Source: Uloborus plumipes
Taxonomy: Eukaryota > Arthropoda > Arachnida > Araneae > Uloboridae
Assembly: GCA_038373865.1 (NCBI GenBank)
Contig: JAXGGA010001186.1
Coordinates: 101,467 to 165,466 of the forward strand
DNA length: 64,000 nt
Reading direction: 5' to 3'
Position numbers and translations under genes: made by a program. Shown piece by piece: positions 45,271 to 55,750 of this stretch. Below the pieces are notes generated by a model that saw only the letters and a program-made list of their open reading frames with translations, made no database searches and was not told the DNA's origin. Every line of letters starts with the position of its first letter. Position 1 is the stretch's first letter.

Positions 45271-45431
45271 CAGGCCTGTCATTGGGGGGGGGGCAGGGGG
45301 GGTCAATCGCCCCCCCCTGACTTTGAGAAATCCTTGTAGTTACATATAAGTGGGCGTGGTTTTTGTTGTTTTCCATTGAAATTACATTCTGTTTGCACCC
45401 TTTGGACAAAATCTTGAAATGAACGGGCCTG
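45271..45431. mobile_element. hAT MITE
   Basis: The termini CAGGCCTGTCATT and AATGAACGGGCCTG are inverted with small differences. A perfect 8-bp duplication CTCTAAGG lies at 45263-45270 and 45432-45439. G- and C-runs lie at 45279-45316. The 161 bp have no coding capacity. Confidence 0.78.
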
Positions 45432-45439
45432 CTCTAAGG

Positions 45440-45734
45440 TACATGCTTGGGGGAGGGAGAGTCTGCAAGATTTCACGTCAAGAAAGCTAACTCTATAGAG
45501 AAAAAATATTTTGACAAAAAAGTTTAGCCACGCTTACTAATAAAATAATCTATTTCATTGATTAAATTTTAAACGTTGATACGGAAAACCAGAGAATATT
45601 ACTCTTGGGCATTACTTACTCTTTATACACTACTCAGTTCGGGAGAATGACTACAAGGGCTCCTATCAAAGCATCTGACGTTTGGCTGAAAAAAATAACT
45701 GTTATAACTGAAGAGTTGAAAACTTAATCTCTCT
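45440..45734. other. Spacer
   Basis: Nothing recognisable is seen in this ~300 bp interval. Confidence 0.4.
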
Positions 45735-45769
45735 TCAAAGTAGTATCCTAGGGACTCCACTCACTCTTC

Positions 45770-46037
45770 TTAGAGGTGCTGCTATTATTGAAAGCGTACT
45801 GAAAAGTTGTGTTTTGAAATACACTTTAGCTCGGCTGTCGCTGTAGCCATAATATCCCCTTGTCTGAATTTTTATTCCTTTCAATATCTTGAATTTTGGA
45901 AAAAGCCAGAAGTCACAAGGGGCTATATTAGGAAAGTAAGGGGTACTATTGAACCGCAGGAGTCCAGTTTTTGCCATAAACGTCAAAATCAAGTGCGAGA
46001 AATGAGCTGAAAAATCATTACGCAAATCTGCCTGCAT
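45770..46037 (-). pseudogene. mariner transposase C-terminal remnant
   Basis: On the minus strand the frame reads TPYFPNIAPCDFWLFPKFK, the highly conserved mariner motif around the third catalytic Asp (PYSPDLAPCDFxLFP in the family). Just downstream, a change of frame continues as FRQGDIMATATAELKCISKH and then NFSVRFQ, which fits the family's C-terminus. So one frameshift is visible after KGIK. The N-terminal two thirds and the TIRs are not visible. It belongs to the same broad mariner group as the foldback at 39 kb. Confidence 0.7.
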
Positions 46038-47829
46038 TTTCTATATGGCGCCCCTTGGCGGTTGCCCGGTTCCTGGTAAACGTTGATGCAGTAGCAAACG
46101 CTACTCCACTCTTTCTGTTATTATTCTTCAAATTAAAAATCTGATGAGAAGTCTACACATTAGTTCAGTCGAACTCTGCTTGCCAAAGACTGGCGCTGTT
46201 GACAGGCGGGAAAGTATTTATGTACGTTCAAATATGTATGCTCATGGCAAGCTCGCTTGATTCATGTCCATCAGGTTTCACAAATTTCTAACAGCACTCG
46301 TATAAAAACTAGAACGCGCTTTAGTGTACATTTTTGTCCGTCCACTTGCAAGCGGTTTGAACTGTAACCATTTAGCGAGTTGAACAATCAAGAGTCTTTT
46401 AGCCACAAGAAAGGAAAAAAACACAGCTCAGAGCGCATGCCTCAGGTCTCTACTAATTTGTTAAAATAGGGGTTGTGATAAGAGAGTTAAGAGCTGAGAG
46501 AAGCTTTTATTTCGTTGGGCTCGTTTATTTGACGTTGGTTTATGTTGATGTTTTTTTTTTCTTTTTTAATCCCCCCCCCCCCCCCATCCTTATCAGTTCG
46601 AGAAAAAGAAAATAGTATCGGACTAAGCAGAACGGCTCCCCTGGTGCATTTTCTTTCTCAAGCTGTCACCCTTTTTTGAAATAGAACCGTTCAACGGTGC
46701 TACGCGCGCCTTTCGAGGTTGGACTTGACCTTTCGGATAAAAGAACATGCGCATTTATTAGTGCTTGTTTAGTTACTCTACTATTAATACTATACCCACG
46801 CAAGCACACTTAGAGAAGCCATTTATATTTCTTGAACAGATTATTCACTTATTACAAGTGGAGAGCAGGTTAGTTCAAAAATACCAACTGGTGGTGTTAT
46901 AGACAGTTCATAGTTATAAACTATATATATAAGGTAAACTGACCAGTGAATGAATACTTAAGGGAAATTTCGTTTTCAAAAATTCATAGCATCGTTAAAA
47001 ATTGTAACTTTGCCACATGACAGTAAAAACACTTCAGGTGATTTTTGTAACTATTTTTTAAAATATTGGGTAAATTTTTAAGGTTCTTAATCATGGTTTT
47101 TTGGGGGTTGAAAGCAGAAAAAGTGCCTTGACACCTTGAAAAGTGTGTATATATGTATGTGCGTATGTAAAGTCTTATAAAATGTTATTTGATAAAAGCG
47201 AAGTAACCCTCTTTAAGAAAATAAATTTCCTAATCAACCCTCTAAGTGGAAAATAGTTTTTTTTTTCACGATTTACCTAACAAAATCATCGTTTATAAAT
47301 ATGCTAGGTGAAAAACCGCGTACTTTTTGACCATTTAGCATGCACTTAAAATAGACGAAGCTACATTGCCCTTGGGTCAATCACTACCCATTGGGCGGTA
47401 CGGCTTCACTGAAACAAAACTACTTTTCAATACCCGTTTCTAACACATTTCGAATATTTCTATCCTGCCATATGTCGGTGAACAAAAGAGAAAGTCAAAT
47501 CCACTCAGTGCTGTTTCAAAATCTGAAACGAATCCCCTTTCCGAACGTGTGGGAAGCGCGTCATTGAAAGATTTACCGCCGAAGGCGCAGTAATATTGAA
47601 TCGTATAAAGCGCGTTTCAAAACGCTCCGCTCTATCTAGGCAGGATTCAATAGAAAGCACTTGTGTTTTTTATGGCCAGTATTGAAAGAGCCCGAACCTC
47701 CAACCGCTCTTTTGTACTTTTAAAGGGCGCACGTGACATATTCATCCATCTTCACGTGACTTCCCGCCAAGAAAGAGCGATGCGTTTGTTTACATTCCCA
47801 TCCACGGACTCTTGCAGACCCCCAAGTCT
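46038..47829. other. Unassigned DNA with some GC-richer islands
   Basis: No gene can be supported. A poly-C tract lies at about 46569-46585. The stretches 46160-46480 and 47460-47800 are less AT-rich and less repetitive and could be low-copy sequence or regulatory DNA. The 84-codon frame at 47663-47917 has no domain. Confidence 0.3.
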
Positions 47830-48217
47830 AGGCCTTGTCACACGATCCAACTTTTCCCCCGATTATCTCCAATTCCGGGCAACACCAACTTGCCTCAACT
47901 ACTTTGGCCAACACTGACGTCATCATTTCTATTGTCCGACGTTCGTCCAATTTAGTCCAAGATTTTGCGTGCGGAGCGATAAAATTGAGCCGAATTGCTT
48001 TTCCGACCAATAGGAGAGCTCTGCAGAACTTCGTCACAGATCGGCGCCATCAAGAGTGGCCAGCTTAACGGGATAAAAAAAATTTTCTAGCAGACGATAT
48101 TGCACGTCAACCCTGCACAGCAACGATGACGTAGTAGGAAAACAAGCTTGGAGTTGGTCGACATTGAGGATTGCTCCAAGTTGGAGTAGCTCCACATTGC
48201 ATCGTGTGACAAGGCCT
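47830..48217. mobile_element. TIR MITE with AGGCCTTGTCACACGAT ends
   Basis: The 17-bp ends AGGCCTTGTCACACGAT are perfectly inverted. The three bases outside are TCT on both sides (47827-47829, 48218-48220), a possible 3-bp duplication. Further inverted matches lie within ('ccaacttgcctcaac' region against 'ttgctccaagttgg'). Short mirrored frames inside are not genes. Partial inverted relatives of the same motif continue to about 48300 ('agttggccaacttcgag'). Confidence 0.65.
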
Positions 48218-48418
48218 TCTGTCCCGAAACTCAGCCAAGATGGGAGTTGGCCAACTTCGAGAGGTTGCCACAGCAACAGAACCTCGCTGGAAGATGAGGC
48301 AATCGTCCACGAAACGGGAATTTTCCTTTTTTCGTGGGAGCACAATTTTATAGCAGACGACATTATTTCCATCTACGGTCAAGTCTCAGGGACGAGTTAA
48401 ATATTTTCAACTCTAAAG

Positions 48419-49170
48419 CAGCGGTACTGCCGTGCTAAGCACTAAAGTGGTATCTGCAGTCGAACTCAAACTGAGATAGCACTCTTAAAAATTTTTCGCC
48501 ACCATGTATCTGATTCAGATAATACTTTTTCAGATTTTTTTAAAAAATATTTCCCGTAATCAAACAACTATAAAATTTTGTTTTTAGGTAAAATACGTCA
48601 CAAAGAGCCACCTAATGGCGGTAACTCAATTTTATTAAAAAGTGCAGATACCTTTTTTGGGCTTAGCACGGCAGGGTAGGCAACCGTCGATCGCGATAGA
48701 CCGGTTGATCTCGAGCCCTCTTTGAGTCGATTGAGGCAATATTTTTAACGTTGTTTTTTGTCTAAACAGAATTAATCATTTTCTGGAACCCTATTAGATG
48801 ACTGTTTAACGTCTAAACCAAAAGTTTTTTTCAAAAATTTTATAGTCACTGGAACTTTTTATAGTCATTATTTTATCAATTTCAAAACAAGCAATAGCTT
48901 GTGTTTGAAAATATTTTAATGTTAGTTAATAAAACGTTTTTTTAGCAATTTAAAGCAACTATTTAAGAAGTATCAAAGTCTTTTTTGAGAAAAAAATATC
49001 TTACAATTTGAAGTCAAAATAGTCGCAACTTCATCGTGTAAACAAAGTATCTGTTAAGTTTACAGTGCATGTATCACGCCCCTCATCCTCCTGCCCTTCA
49101 CACAGTCAATCTTATGTTTACATTAAACTTGGAAAGTAGATCTTCAGTCAATTTAGGTTGCTGACAGCTG
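48419..49170. mobile_element. hAT element, second copy of the 13.06 kb family
   Basis: The left tip CAGCGGTA is separated from its continuation GGCAACCGTCGATCG by the MITE at 48427-48674. The right end GGTTGCTGACAGCTG with upstream 'ggaaagtagatcttcagtca' matches the right end at 15579. The flanking 8 bp are CTCTAAAG (48411-48418) and TTCTAAAG (49171-49178), 7 of 8. No transposase is present. Confidence 0.75.
48427..48674. mobile_element. MITE inserted in a hAT terminal repeat
   Basis: The ends CTGCCGTGCTAAGC and GCTTAGCACGGCAG are perfect 14-bp inverted repeats, and pairing continues to 'ggtatctgca'. The duplication is GGTA at 48423-48426 and 48675-48678. The terminus CTGCCGTG...TATCTGCA and the 4-bp, TA-ending duplication tie it to the larger elements at 8252-10646 and 55751-58344. 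Confidence 0.75.
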
Positions 49171-49178
49171 TTCTAAAG

Positions 49179-49900
49179 CAAGATTTAGTTTTTCGCATGA
49201 CAATGACGTATCGTTCAAATTCGTCATCAATTTGATGTTCAATTTTAAGTTAATAAAAAATAGTTTTCAAATAATTCTGTTTCTATTGAGTTCAGAAAAA
49301 GTAAAACTATTAGCCAAAATAGTTGCCTCCTACTGTTTATCCCAACCCTGCAGAAAATGAATTTAACCGAATTCCTACTAAATAAGGCCCTTATTTCGAG
49401 TTTTGTGTTTTAGTGGACATTCTCGGAATTTCTTGCACAGACGAACCATCTTCATTTTTGGGGAGTGATTATTGACGCAGCCAAATTTGCCGAAAATTGC
49501 CTGTTGTACTAAGAGCTGGGCAATTGCGGATCTAGAAATGTTTCAAGGGAGGCGATTGATTTTACTACTTATTCTTTACAACGTACTGTTGACCTATTAT
49601 GTTTTGGACTTCAATTACGAAACATATCCTGAGGAGAGCCCTAAAACGCCCTTCTGCTAGTATTAAAAAGTCTAAAAACGACTATTTTGAACTTCAATGT
49701 CGACAATTTACCGGAGGTGAGTACCTCAAGGGAAGAGACGATCGCTTCCACTGCCCCTCTCTTGCATTCGTCAATGGAGCTGGGTCATAATTCCATGAAT
49801 ACCTGAAGGTGAGACGGATTTGCGACTAAAAAAAAAAGAAGTGCCGACTCGGGACAAATGAGACATTTTGTTCTGTAAAGTATCCGCTCCTATCTTCACA
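49179..49900. other. Spacer without recognisable genes
   Basis: I see no repeat boundary and no coding frame with a domain. Confidence 0.4.
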
Positions 49901-49992
49901 CTCATTGTAAAATGTCACTAACTTTAAGGAATAATTAACAATAAATCTCATTGTAAAATGTCACTAACCTTAAGGAATAATTAACAATAAAT
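49901..49992. repeat. Tandem duplication of a 46-bp unit
   Basis: The unit starting 'ctcattgtaaaatgtcact' and ending 'aattaacaataaat' occurs twice in direct contact with a single T/C difference (ctaacttt against ctaacctt), so the duplication is recent. Confidence 0.9.
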
Positions 49993-50135
49993 CAGCTCCG
50001 AAATAAATCTTGTGTCAGCCGGAACACCCCACCTCCCTATTTCGATATACACACTGAAAAATAGAAATTTTTTTCACCATGTGTGATGAAGCAGTAAGTA
50101 ACCACCCCTAAGAAAGGGCTGAGGCAGAAACATAC

Positions 50136-50500
50136 AATACAACGGCAACTCAATTATTCCATCCATGGATTGCAGTTTCGTACTTTTTAGCACTCGTCAG
50201 CGTGGAGTAGGAAAGTAACCAAGATGGAGGCAGAAATTCTCTTAAAGAAGCAAACAGAGCCAAAAACCGAGCTCTGCTTCAAAATTTACGAGTTGTACCG
50301 TACCAATGTGTGGTCTTTCGCTGGGTGTTCTAATTTCACATTAGCTACCAGTTTTTTTTTTTTTTTTTTGGGCTCTCTTTGCTTCTTTAAGGGAATGTCA
50401 ACCTCCAGCTCGGTTACTTTCCGATTTCATGCTGACGAAAACTAAAAAGCACGAAACTGCAATCCATGGATGGAATAACCGAATTGGTGGTGTATTGCAC
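50136..50500. repeat. Inverted repeat
   Basis: The left arm 'attattccatccatggattg' with 'cagtttcgtactttttagca' pairs with 'aaaaagcacgaaactgcaat' and 'ccatggatggaataaccg' on the right. Inner parts also pair ('ggaggcagaaattctcttaa' against 'cttctttaagggaatgtc'). The loop holds a poly-T tract at about 50351-50369. A related fragment lies at 11450-11500. Probably a foldback of a dispersed repeat. Confidence 0.65.
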
Positions 50501-52013
50501 CATGTATGATGGTTAAACAATAATTCTATGGTTATTTGTCGAATCAGATTTATCACTTCACAAAATTAATAAAATATTGTAAAAGTACATGGTAAGAAAA
50601 GTTGGACCAAAAACTACAATGAAAATTGAGCAGGATAACATTTCTTGAAGATTGTTCTCATTTTTGAAAAACATTCATTTTTTTTTCTTTTTGAACCAGT
50701 TTTAACGTCTACATTCTTTTTAGAAACGTACTTACAAATAGAAACTAGAATGTTTTAATCTTAGGCTCAAGGATATTTTTGGGCCTCCTGAAAATGCACA
50801 GATAAGCCAAGATTCCAGAATCTTTTGAGTTATGAGTCCCTGAGTACTACAACTAGATATGAAAAAAAACCTTCTTCACTTTTATTTTTTTTTTAAATTT
50901 CAAAAACAAAATATTAATAAAATCAATAAAAGACACATCAATAAAACACAAATACTTCTAATTCGACAAAATTTGGAACTGGTAGTTTAATAGCATTCAA
51001 ATAACATTAAATAAAATATAAACATTTTCTAAATAATAAGTTTTTGAGTTATCCTCAACCCAGCCAAGTTGTAGTTACTTAGTTGTAGTATTTACTATAT
51101 GGTAAAGGTCGAGATGAGCGGTCGTCACTCGGCAGTGGCGGTTAAAAAAATTTGTGGGAGGTTACAAATTGTGATGTTGGTCACCAAACTGACGAAATAC
51201 AACTTATTTATTTTTCTAAACAAAAAGTAAAATGCCAATGCATTGCAGCGTTTTTTTTTTTTTCTAAGCAGCCATCAGCATCGTCAGTGTAACTTGGAGG
51301 GAAAATCGGTCGATCTGCTTGAAAAAACATCAAAATTCCCATTTTGTCATGGCAAGTGGAAAACACCAGAAAAGTTTTAAATCCGATTTTTTAAAACTTT
51401 AACCCTTTATGCCCCGACGGGACTCAGAAGTCCCGCTTGTATAAATTTCGAATTATGAATCCTAAACGGCTGAAGCTTTTAAGTATCACTCGTTGTACTT
51501 CGCTGAGAGGCCGACAGATGGTACCTCCAATCGGAAACAGTTTCCTTAGCGGCCCTAAGACGAAGGGGGGCTTGGACCCTATTGATTTTCAAAATTTGCT
51601 AAATTAATATGGGACATAAATAGTTAAAAGAAAAGAAAGTAAGTAGTAGAATAGAACTTTAAATTGGTTATCAATGGACCCGGTACAGCTCCGAATTTCG
51701 TAAAATGCCGAATTTCGGATCGCTACTGAACATTGCTACATGGCAGACATTTATCAAAGAATAGCTATAAGGAAGGTTTTAGAAAGGTAATGCATTTTCA
51801 TGGCAATCATTTCCCCATGCACTCCAATGTAAATTAAGCAATTAGTATTTAAAACAAAGTTTAAAGTTAAAAGAATGCGGGGCAAAAAATTCCGAAAAAT
51901 TTCCACGAGCTAGTATTAAAAATCGAGACATTTTCCCGATTTTAGTTTAATCATGTTCATCTAAATACAAAATAAATACTTACATAACTACTTAATATAA
52001 TACTGACATAATT
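50501..52013. other. AT-rich DNA, no recognisable genes
   Basis: At about 51400-51440 TTAACCCTTTATGCCCCG with 'acgggactcagaagtcccg' resembles a piggyBac-type terminus with a hairpin, without a defined partner. No domain is seen in any frame. Confidence 0.35.
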
Positions 52014-53201
52014 TAAACCCATTAATACCTAGCGTCCCTTTTTAGGGGCGGTCCAAAAAGTGCGTCTGAATTTTCCAAAAATGAACATTTCAACCAAATA
52101 ATTGTGTTCAATTATTACTTTGGTATTGCTTCAATTCTGTATTAACAGATTTTAGCACATAACCGCTGTAAAGGGTGATCTGTAGCCATTTGATTATAAT
52201 CTTTATCAAAAATTACATCGTTCACAATCTCAAGAACAAAAAGATAAATTTTTAAATTTATTAACAAGTAAATCTATCTGTGTTTGATATATGTGCTACT
52301 TTGATCGATGTTTTAGTTTACCTTTTTTTGCAATTTTGTAAATTTTAAATTTTTTTAGGATTTTATAGCAATTTAAGAACGTCCCTAAAAAGGGACGCTA
52401 GGCACCAAAGGCTGCATTGTTTAACCGTTGCTGATTTCTTGCTTAGAATCTATAATTTATATCAAAAGAAGTTAGTAAATGTTTTTAGACTGAAAAACTG
52501 ATAATAATTGTCATTTTAAAAACTTATTTTATTTTCAAAATCTAATTAAATTAATATATATAAATTTAATTATACAATGTTCTTAAATATTTTCTCTTCT
52601 TTTTTTTTTAATTACAAAAAATACTCAAGGTAAATTTTGAAAGAAAGCTATTTCAAAAATGTAATTCTTTAAAACACTAATTATTCGCTGTATTTTATTA
52701 CTTTTCCATTATGCATTTAGGTGTTTATTATTGTTTAGTCTGACTGTTGGGGGAAGAAGCCCTAAGCTGTTTCAGAAGCTTAGCATTTCACCTTGATGAA
52801 GAATTCAAGGATTGCAAATGTGTCTGTTGTTTGGGAAAAGGGGGGGGGGGATGCAGATTTAATTTCAGAATTCCCTGAGCATGCCAATTTTGATCTCTAC
52901 TGTGAGAATTTATTTACTTCTCTTGCGCTCCTACGTGATTGTTTGTCTCAGCAAGGTTTTGTGCAAGAATCGGATTAACAAATGCTCATGAACTATAGTT
53001 ACGTTGTTCAAAAAAGAAAAGAGAGGAAGTTTTGAATAAACGTCGATGACAGGTAAAATAATATTACGTTGGTTCGGTGGAATAATAGCAATGTCAAACA
53101 CATAGCTATTGCATTGAATCTTCATGGAGTTTATCATTTTGTAAAGGCTAAGCGATTGTCCAATAGCGAAAAGAAAGTAATTGAAATTGATGAACCAAAT
53201 A

Positions 53202-54620
53202 CACTGCTCGACATTGAAAATGCAACACCAAGAAGGAGTGGTCAGAAATTGATGAAATTTGGTAAGAAGACAGAGACAGCATGGAACAATAAGTGATATT
53301 TATTTCAAAATAAATAAGCAAAATTTAGAGCGAGGACGGCGTCGGCTCAGTAAGAAGTAGGACCACCGCGGACAGCGATGCACGAAGAAACACGTCTAGG
53401 CATGGAGTCAATAAAAGCCTGCGGATGGTGTCCTGAGGGATGGCACTCCATTCCCTTTCAACCATTTGCCACAGTTCGTCCTCTGAACGAGGCAGTGACA
53501 GGTTCTGCAAACGGCGTCCAATCACGTCCCTCACATGTTCGATTGGTGACAAGTCAGGAGAGTATGGTGGCCAGGAAAGCATCTGTACACCTCGTAGAGC
53601 ATGTTGGCTGATTCGAGCACTGTGAGGCCGGGCGTTATCCTGTTGAAAAATTGCATTTGGCCGACCCTGAAGGTAGGGGATTGCCACCGGCCGCAGTACA
53701 TTATCTACATATCGTTGGGCCGTCATAGTGCCCCGAATACGAACTAGAGGCGATACGGAATTGTATGCAATAGCGCCCCAATCCATTATGCCACGTTGTC
53801 GCGCTTTGGGACGTTCCACAGTTACTGCCGGATTCGATCTTTCTCCACGTCAACGCCACACACGTATGCGATGACTGTCGCTGGACAAACAGAAGCGGGA
53901 TTCATCTGAGAACACTACGGTTTGTCATTCTGCCATCCACGTCGCTCTGGTCCGGCACCATTCCAAACGTTGGAGTCTGTGCTGTGAGGTCAATGGCAGT
54001 CTTCTTAGCGGGCGCCGTGATTGCAGGCCACGTGCAACCAGTCGACGGGAAATGGTTCTGGTCGACACAGGAACATCCACACCTTGCACGTGCTGCAGAA
54101 TCGACGTACAAGTGACTTGCGGGTCCGCCACAGCTTGTCGGTGAATCCATCGATCCAAGCGGTCTCACGTCACTCTGGCTGCACCTGCACCCCTCAATGT
54201 GGCTGCGTTTCCTCTTTCCAACCATCTCCAACACAGCCGATGCACAGTGCTTGCATCCATGTGGGTATCAGCTGCAATTTGACGTATGGACCAACCTCTC
54301 CTTCTCAGTCCGATCACCATACCCCTTGTAAAGTCGTCTATATGCTGGAAGTGTCCTCATTGAGGACGGCGTGGCATTTCCTCCTATCACACGTATCCTT
54401 CGAGACAAAAACCAAATTTCTCCGATAATTAGTCTGGCAGAAAAACCAACATGAACATAGTCCACTTTTCAACTTCATTCTCTTATATCTTACTCCACGT
54501 GCGTCGGAGAGCTGTGCATTTTATATCATTTGCATAACTCAGTGACGTGCGTCTAAGGTAAAATTTGCATGAATTTCTGACCACTCCTTCTTGGTGTTGC
54601 ATTTTCAATGTCGAGCAGTG
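53202..54620 (-). mobile_element. Tc1-like transposon, copy 2
   Basis: The tips CACTGCTCGACATTG and CAATGTCGAGCAGTG are perfectly inverted; TA at 53200-53201 and 54621-54622. It is closely similar to copies 1 and 3. It interrupts the piggyBac pseudogene, whose homology continues on both sides. The 1419 bp carry a broken transposase. Confidence 0.93.
53325..54386 (-). pseudogene. Tc1-like transposase, broken (copy 2)
   Basis: The frame is homologous to 5500-6531. It keeps the proper ATG-CCA-CGC start near 54375, which copy 1 has lost. It is inactivated by a TGA at the Trp of EWQTVV (53925-53927), a TGA where copy 1 has Arg in WRRRGE (53850-53852), and a two-base insertion near 53413 ('caataaaagcc' against 'caataagcc') that shifts the C-terminus. 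QQDNARPH and SPIEHV remain. The CGA-to-TGA and similar transitions look like CpG or GC-to-AT decay. Confidence 0.85.
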
Positions 54621-55218
54621 TATATAGGGTTGCTCAATACAAACGTTGCATAGGGAAAAAGATCCCATGCATCAACTACCGGTTTTTGATCCACTCTAAA
54701 AAATGGTGGTAGCAGCTCTTCATTTTTATTTTAGAAGCTGCTGTACAACATGCATTGAGCTCAAGAGAGTTGGGTTAGGTATTATGGGGCTAGTTGTTAT
54801 ATTGCTTTAAATAAGACTCAGGTAAGATGTGCCCATTGAAGTAAAAGACCTTATCGGAATGCAGCAAATGCAATACGTAGGTTTGCAGAACAAATGTTTT
54901 GCTGGCTTTCATGCTCAAAAACACCAATATTTCCTAGTTCTCTGAATCTACTTCCCAGTTTATGTTAATTGCTGCTTTTATTTCTTCTTATAAATTGTCA
55001 TTTTCAATATTACATCATAGGCAGAAAAAAAATGTTGGTAAAAAGTATGTACCCTCTAGTGTCTAGCGTCCCTTTTTAGGGGCGATTTTTCTTTCTTAAA
55101 TAAAAAATTTATTTTTTACATGATAATTTTTTAACTATTTTTCCTGTCCATTAAACACTATTTGTAACCAGTATACAAAGTATCGTTGAAAAAAAAAAGT
55201 CAGACATTAATGGGTTAA

Positions 55219-55509
55219 ACTGTCTAACTGTTAACTAAGTATTATATTTGCAATAAATATGTACTATGTGAATATTGCGGAGGTCGCGAGAATTATGCAT
55301 TCGCGAACTTTCCGTTTTATTAATCGCAAATAAGTTAGAGTAGATAATAATACAATAAGTTAACAAGCAATTAAAAAGCGAATTTTTACTCACATTAATT
55401 CAAACCGGAAAAGAAATCGTAATTGCTGTCACGAAATCTTTTAAAAAATCACGTTTGCAAATACGATTTCTTAAAACTGTGTAACCCCTCAAACATGTTT
55501 GCAACATTC

Positions 55510-55540
<31 letters not shown>

Positions 55541-55746
55541 CACATTAATCCACCCCACCCAAAAAAAACTTTTTCCGATTTTTATGTTCTAAATTTAAAA
55601 AAAATATTTTAAAAAATGCCATGAAAACAGGATTCTTTTTTATTTAAAAAATACATAAAAGTAGTTTCCAAAATTTAAATTCCTACCAATTTTGGGATCA
55701 TATTTAGTAGACAGATACATTATTTGCAGACATTATTGACATTATT
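55219..55746. other. AT-rich spacer
   Basis: Nothing recognisable beyond a poly-A tract at about 55517-55540. Confidence 0.4.
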
Positions 55747-55750
55747 AATA

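Larger units (their letters stand above)
52780..54900 (+). pseudogene. piggyBac transposase, split and frameshifted
   Basis: Before the Tc1 insertion, one frame reads FDLYCENLFTSLALLRDCLS, matching the piggyBac D-N-x-F-T-S motif near the second catalytic Asp (here CEN, so the Asp is Glu). Further on, RWNNSNVKHIAIAL and VKAKRLSNSEKKVIEIDEPN resemble the following core segment (R-W-x-D-N-K and S.x.EKK..V..P). After the Tc1 (from about 54630) the frame resumes as VAQYKRCIGKKIPCINYRF, matching the YN..MGGVD..D....YR segment with the GGVD lost. It continues SKKWW, stop, QLFIFILEAAVQHAL, the family's (K/R)WW..(I/L)F...... helix. Several stops and shifts are present, so the transposase was probably already decayed. 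Confidence 0.7.
52018..55214 (+). mobile_element. piggyBac-like element interrupted by Tc1-like copy 2
   Basis: The left end reads TTAA then ACCCATTAATACCTAGCG, and the right end CATTAATGGG then TTAA (52014-52017, 55215-55218). The shared tip is CCCATTAAT. A subterminal motif 'agcgtccctttttaggg' occurs three times (52031 and 55066 forward, 52384 inverted). Between the ends lie the remains of a piggyBac transposase, split by the Tc1-like element. The element is about 1.78 kb without the Tc1. An alternative is that 52018-52425 is a separate MITE. Confidence 0.6.
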
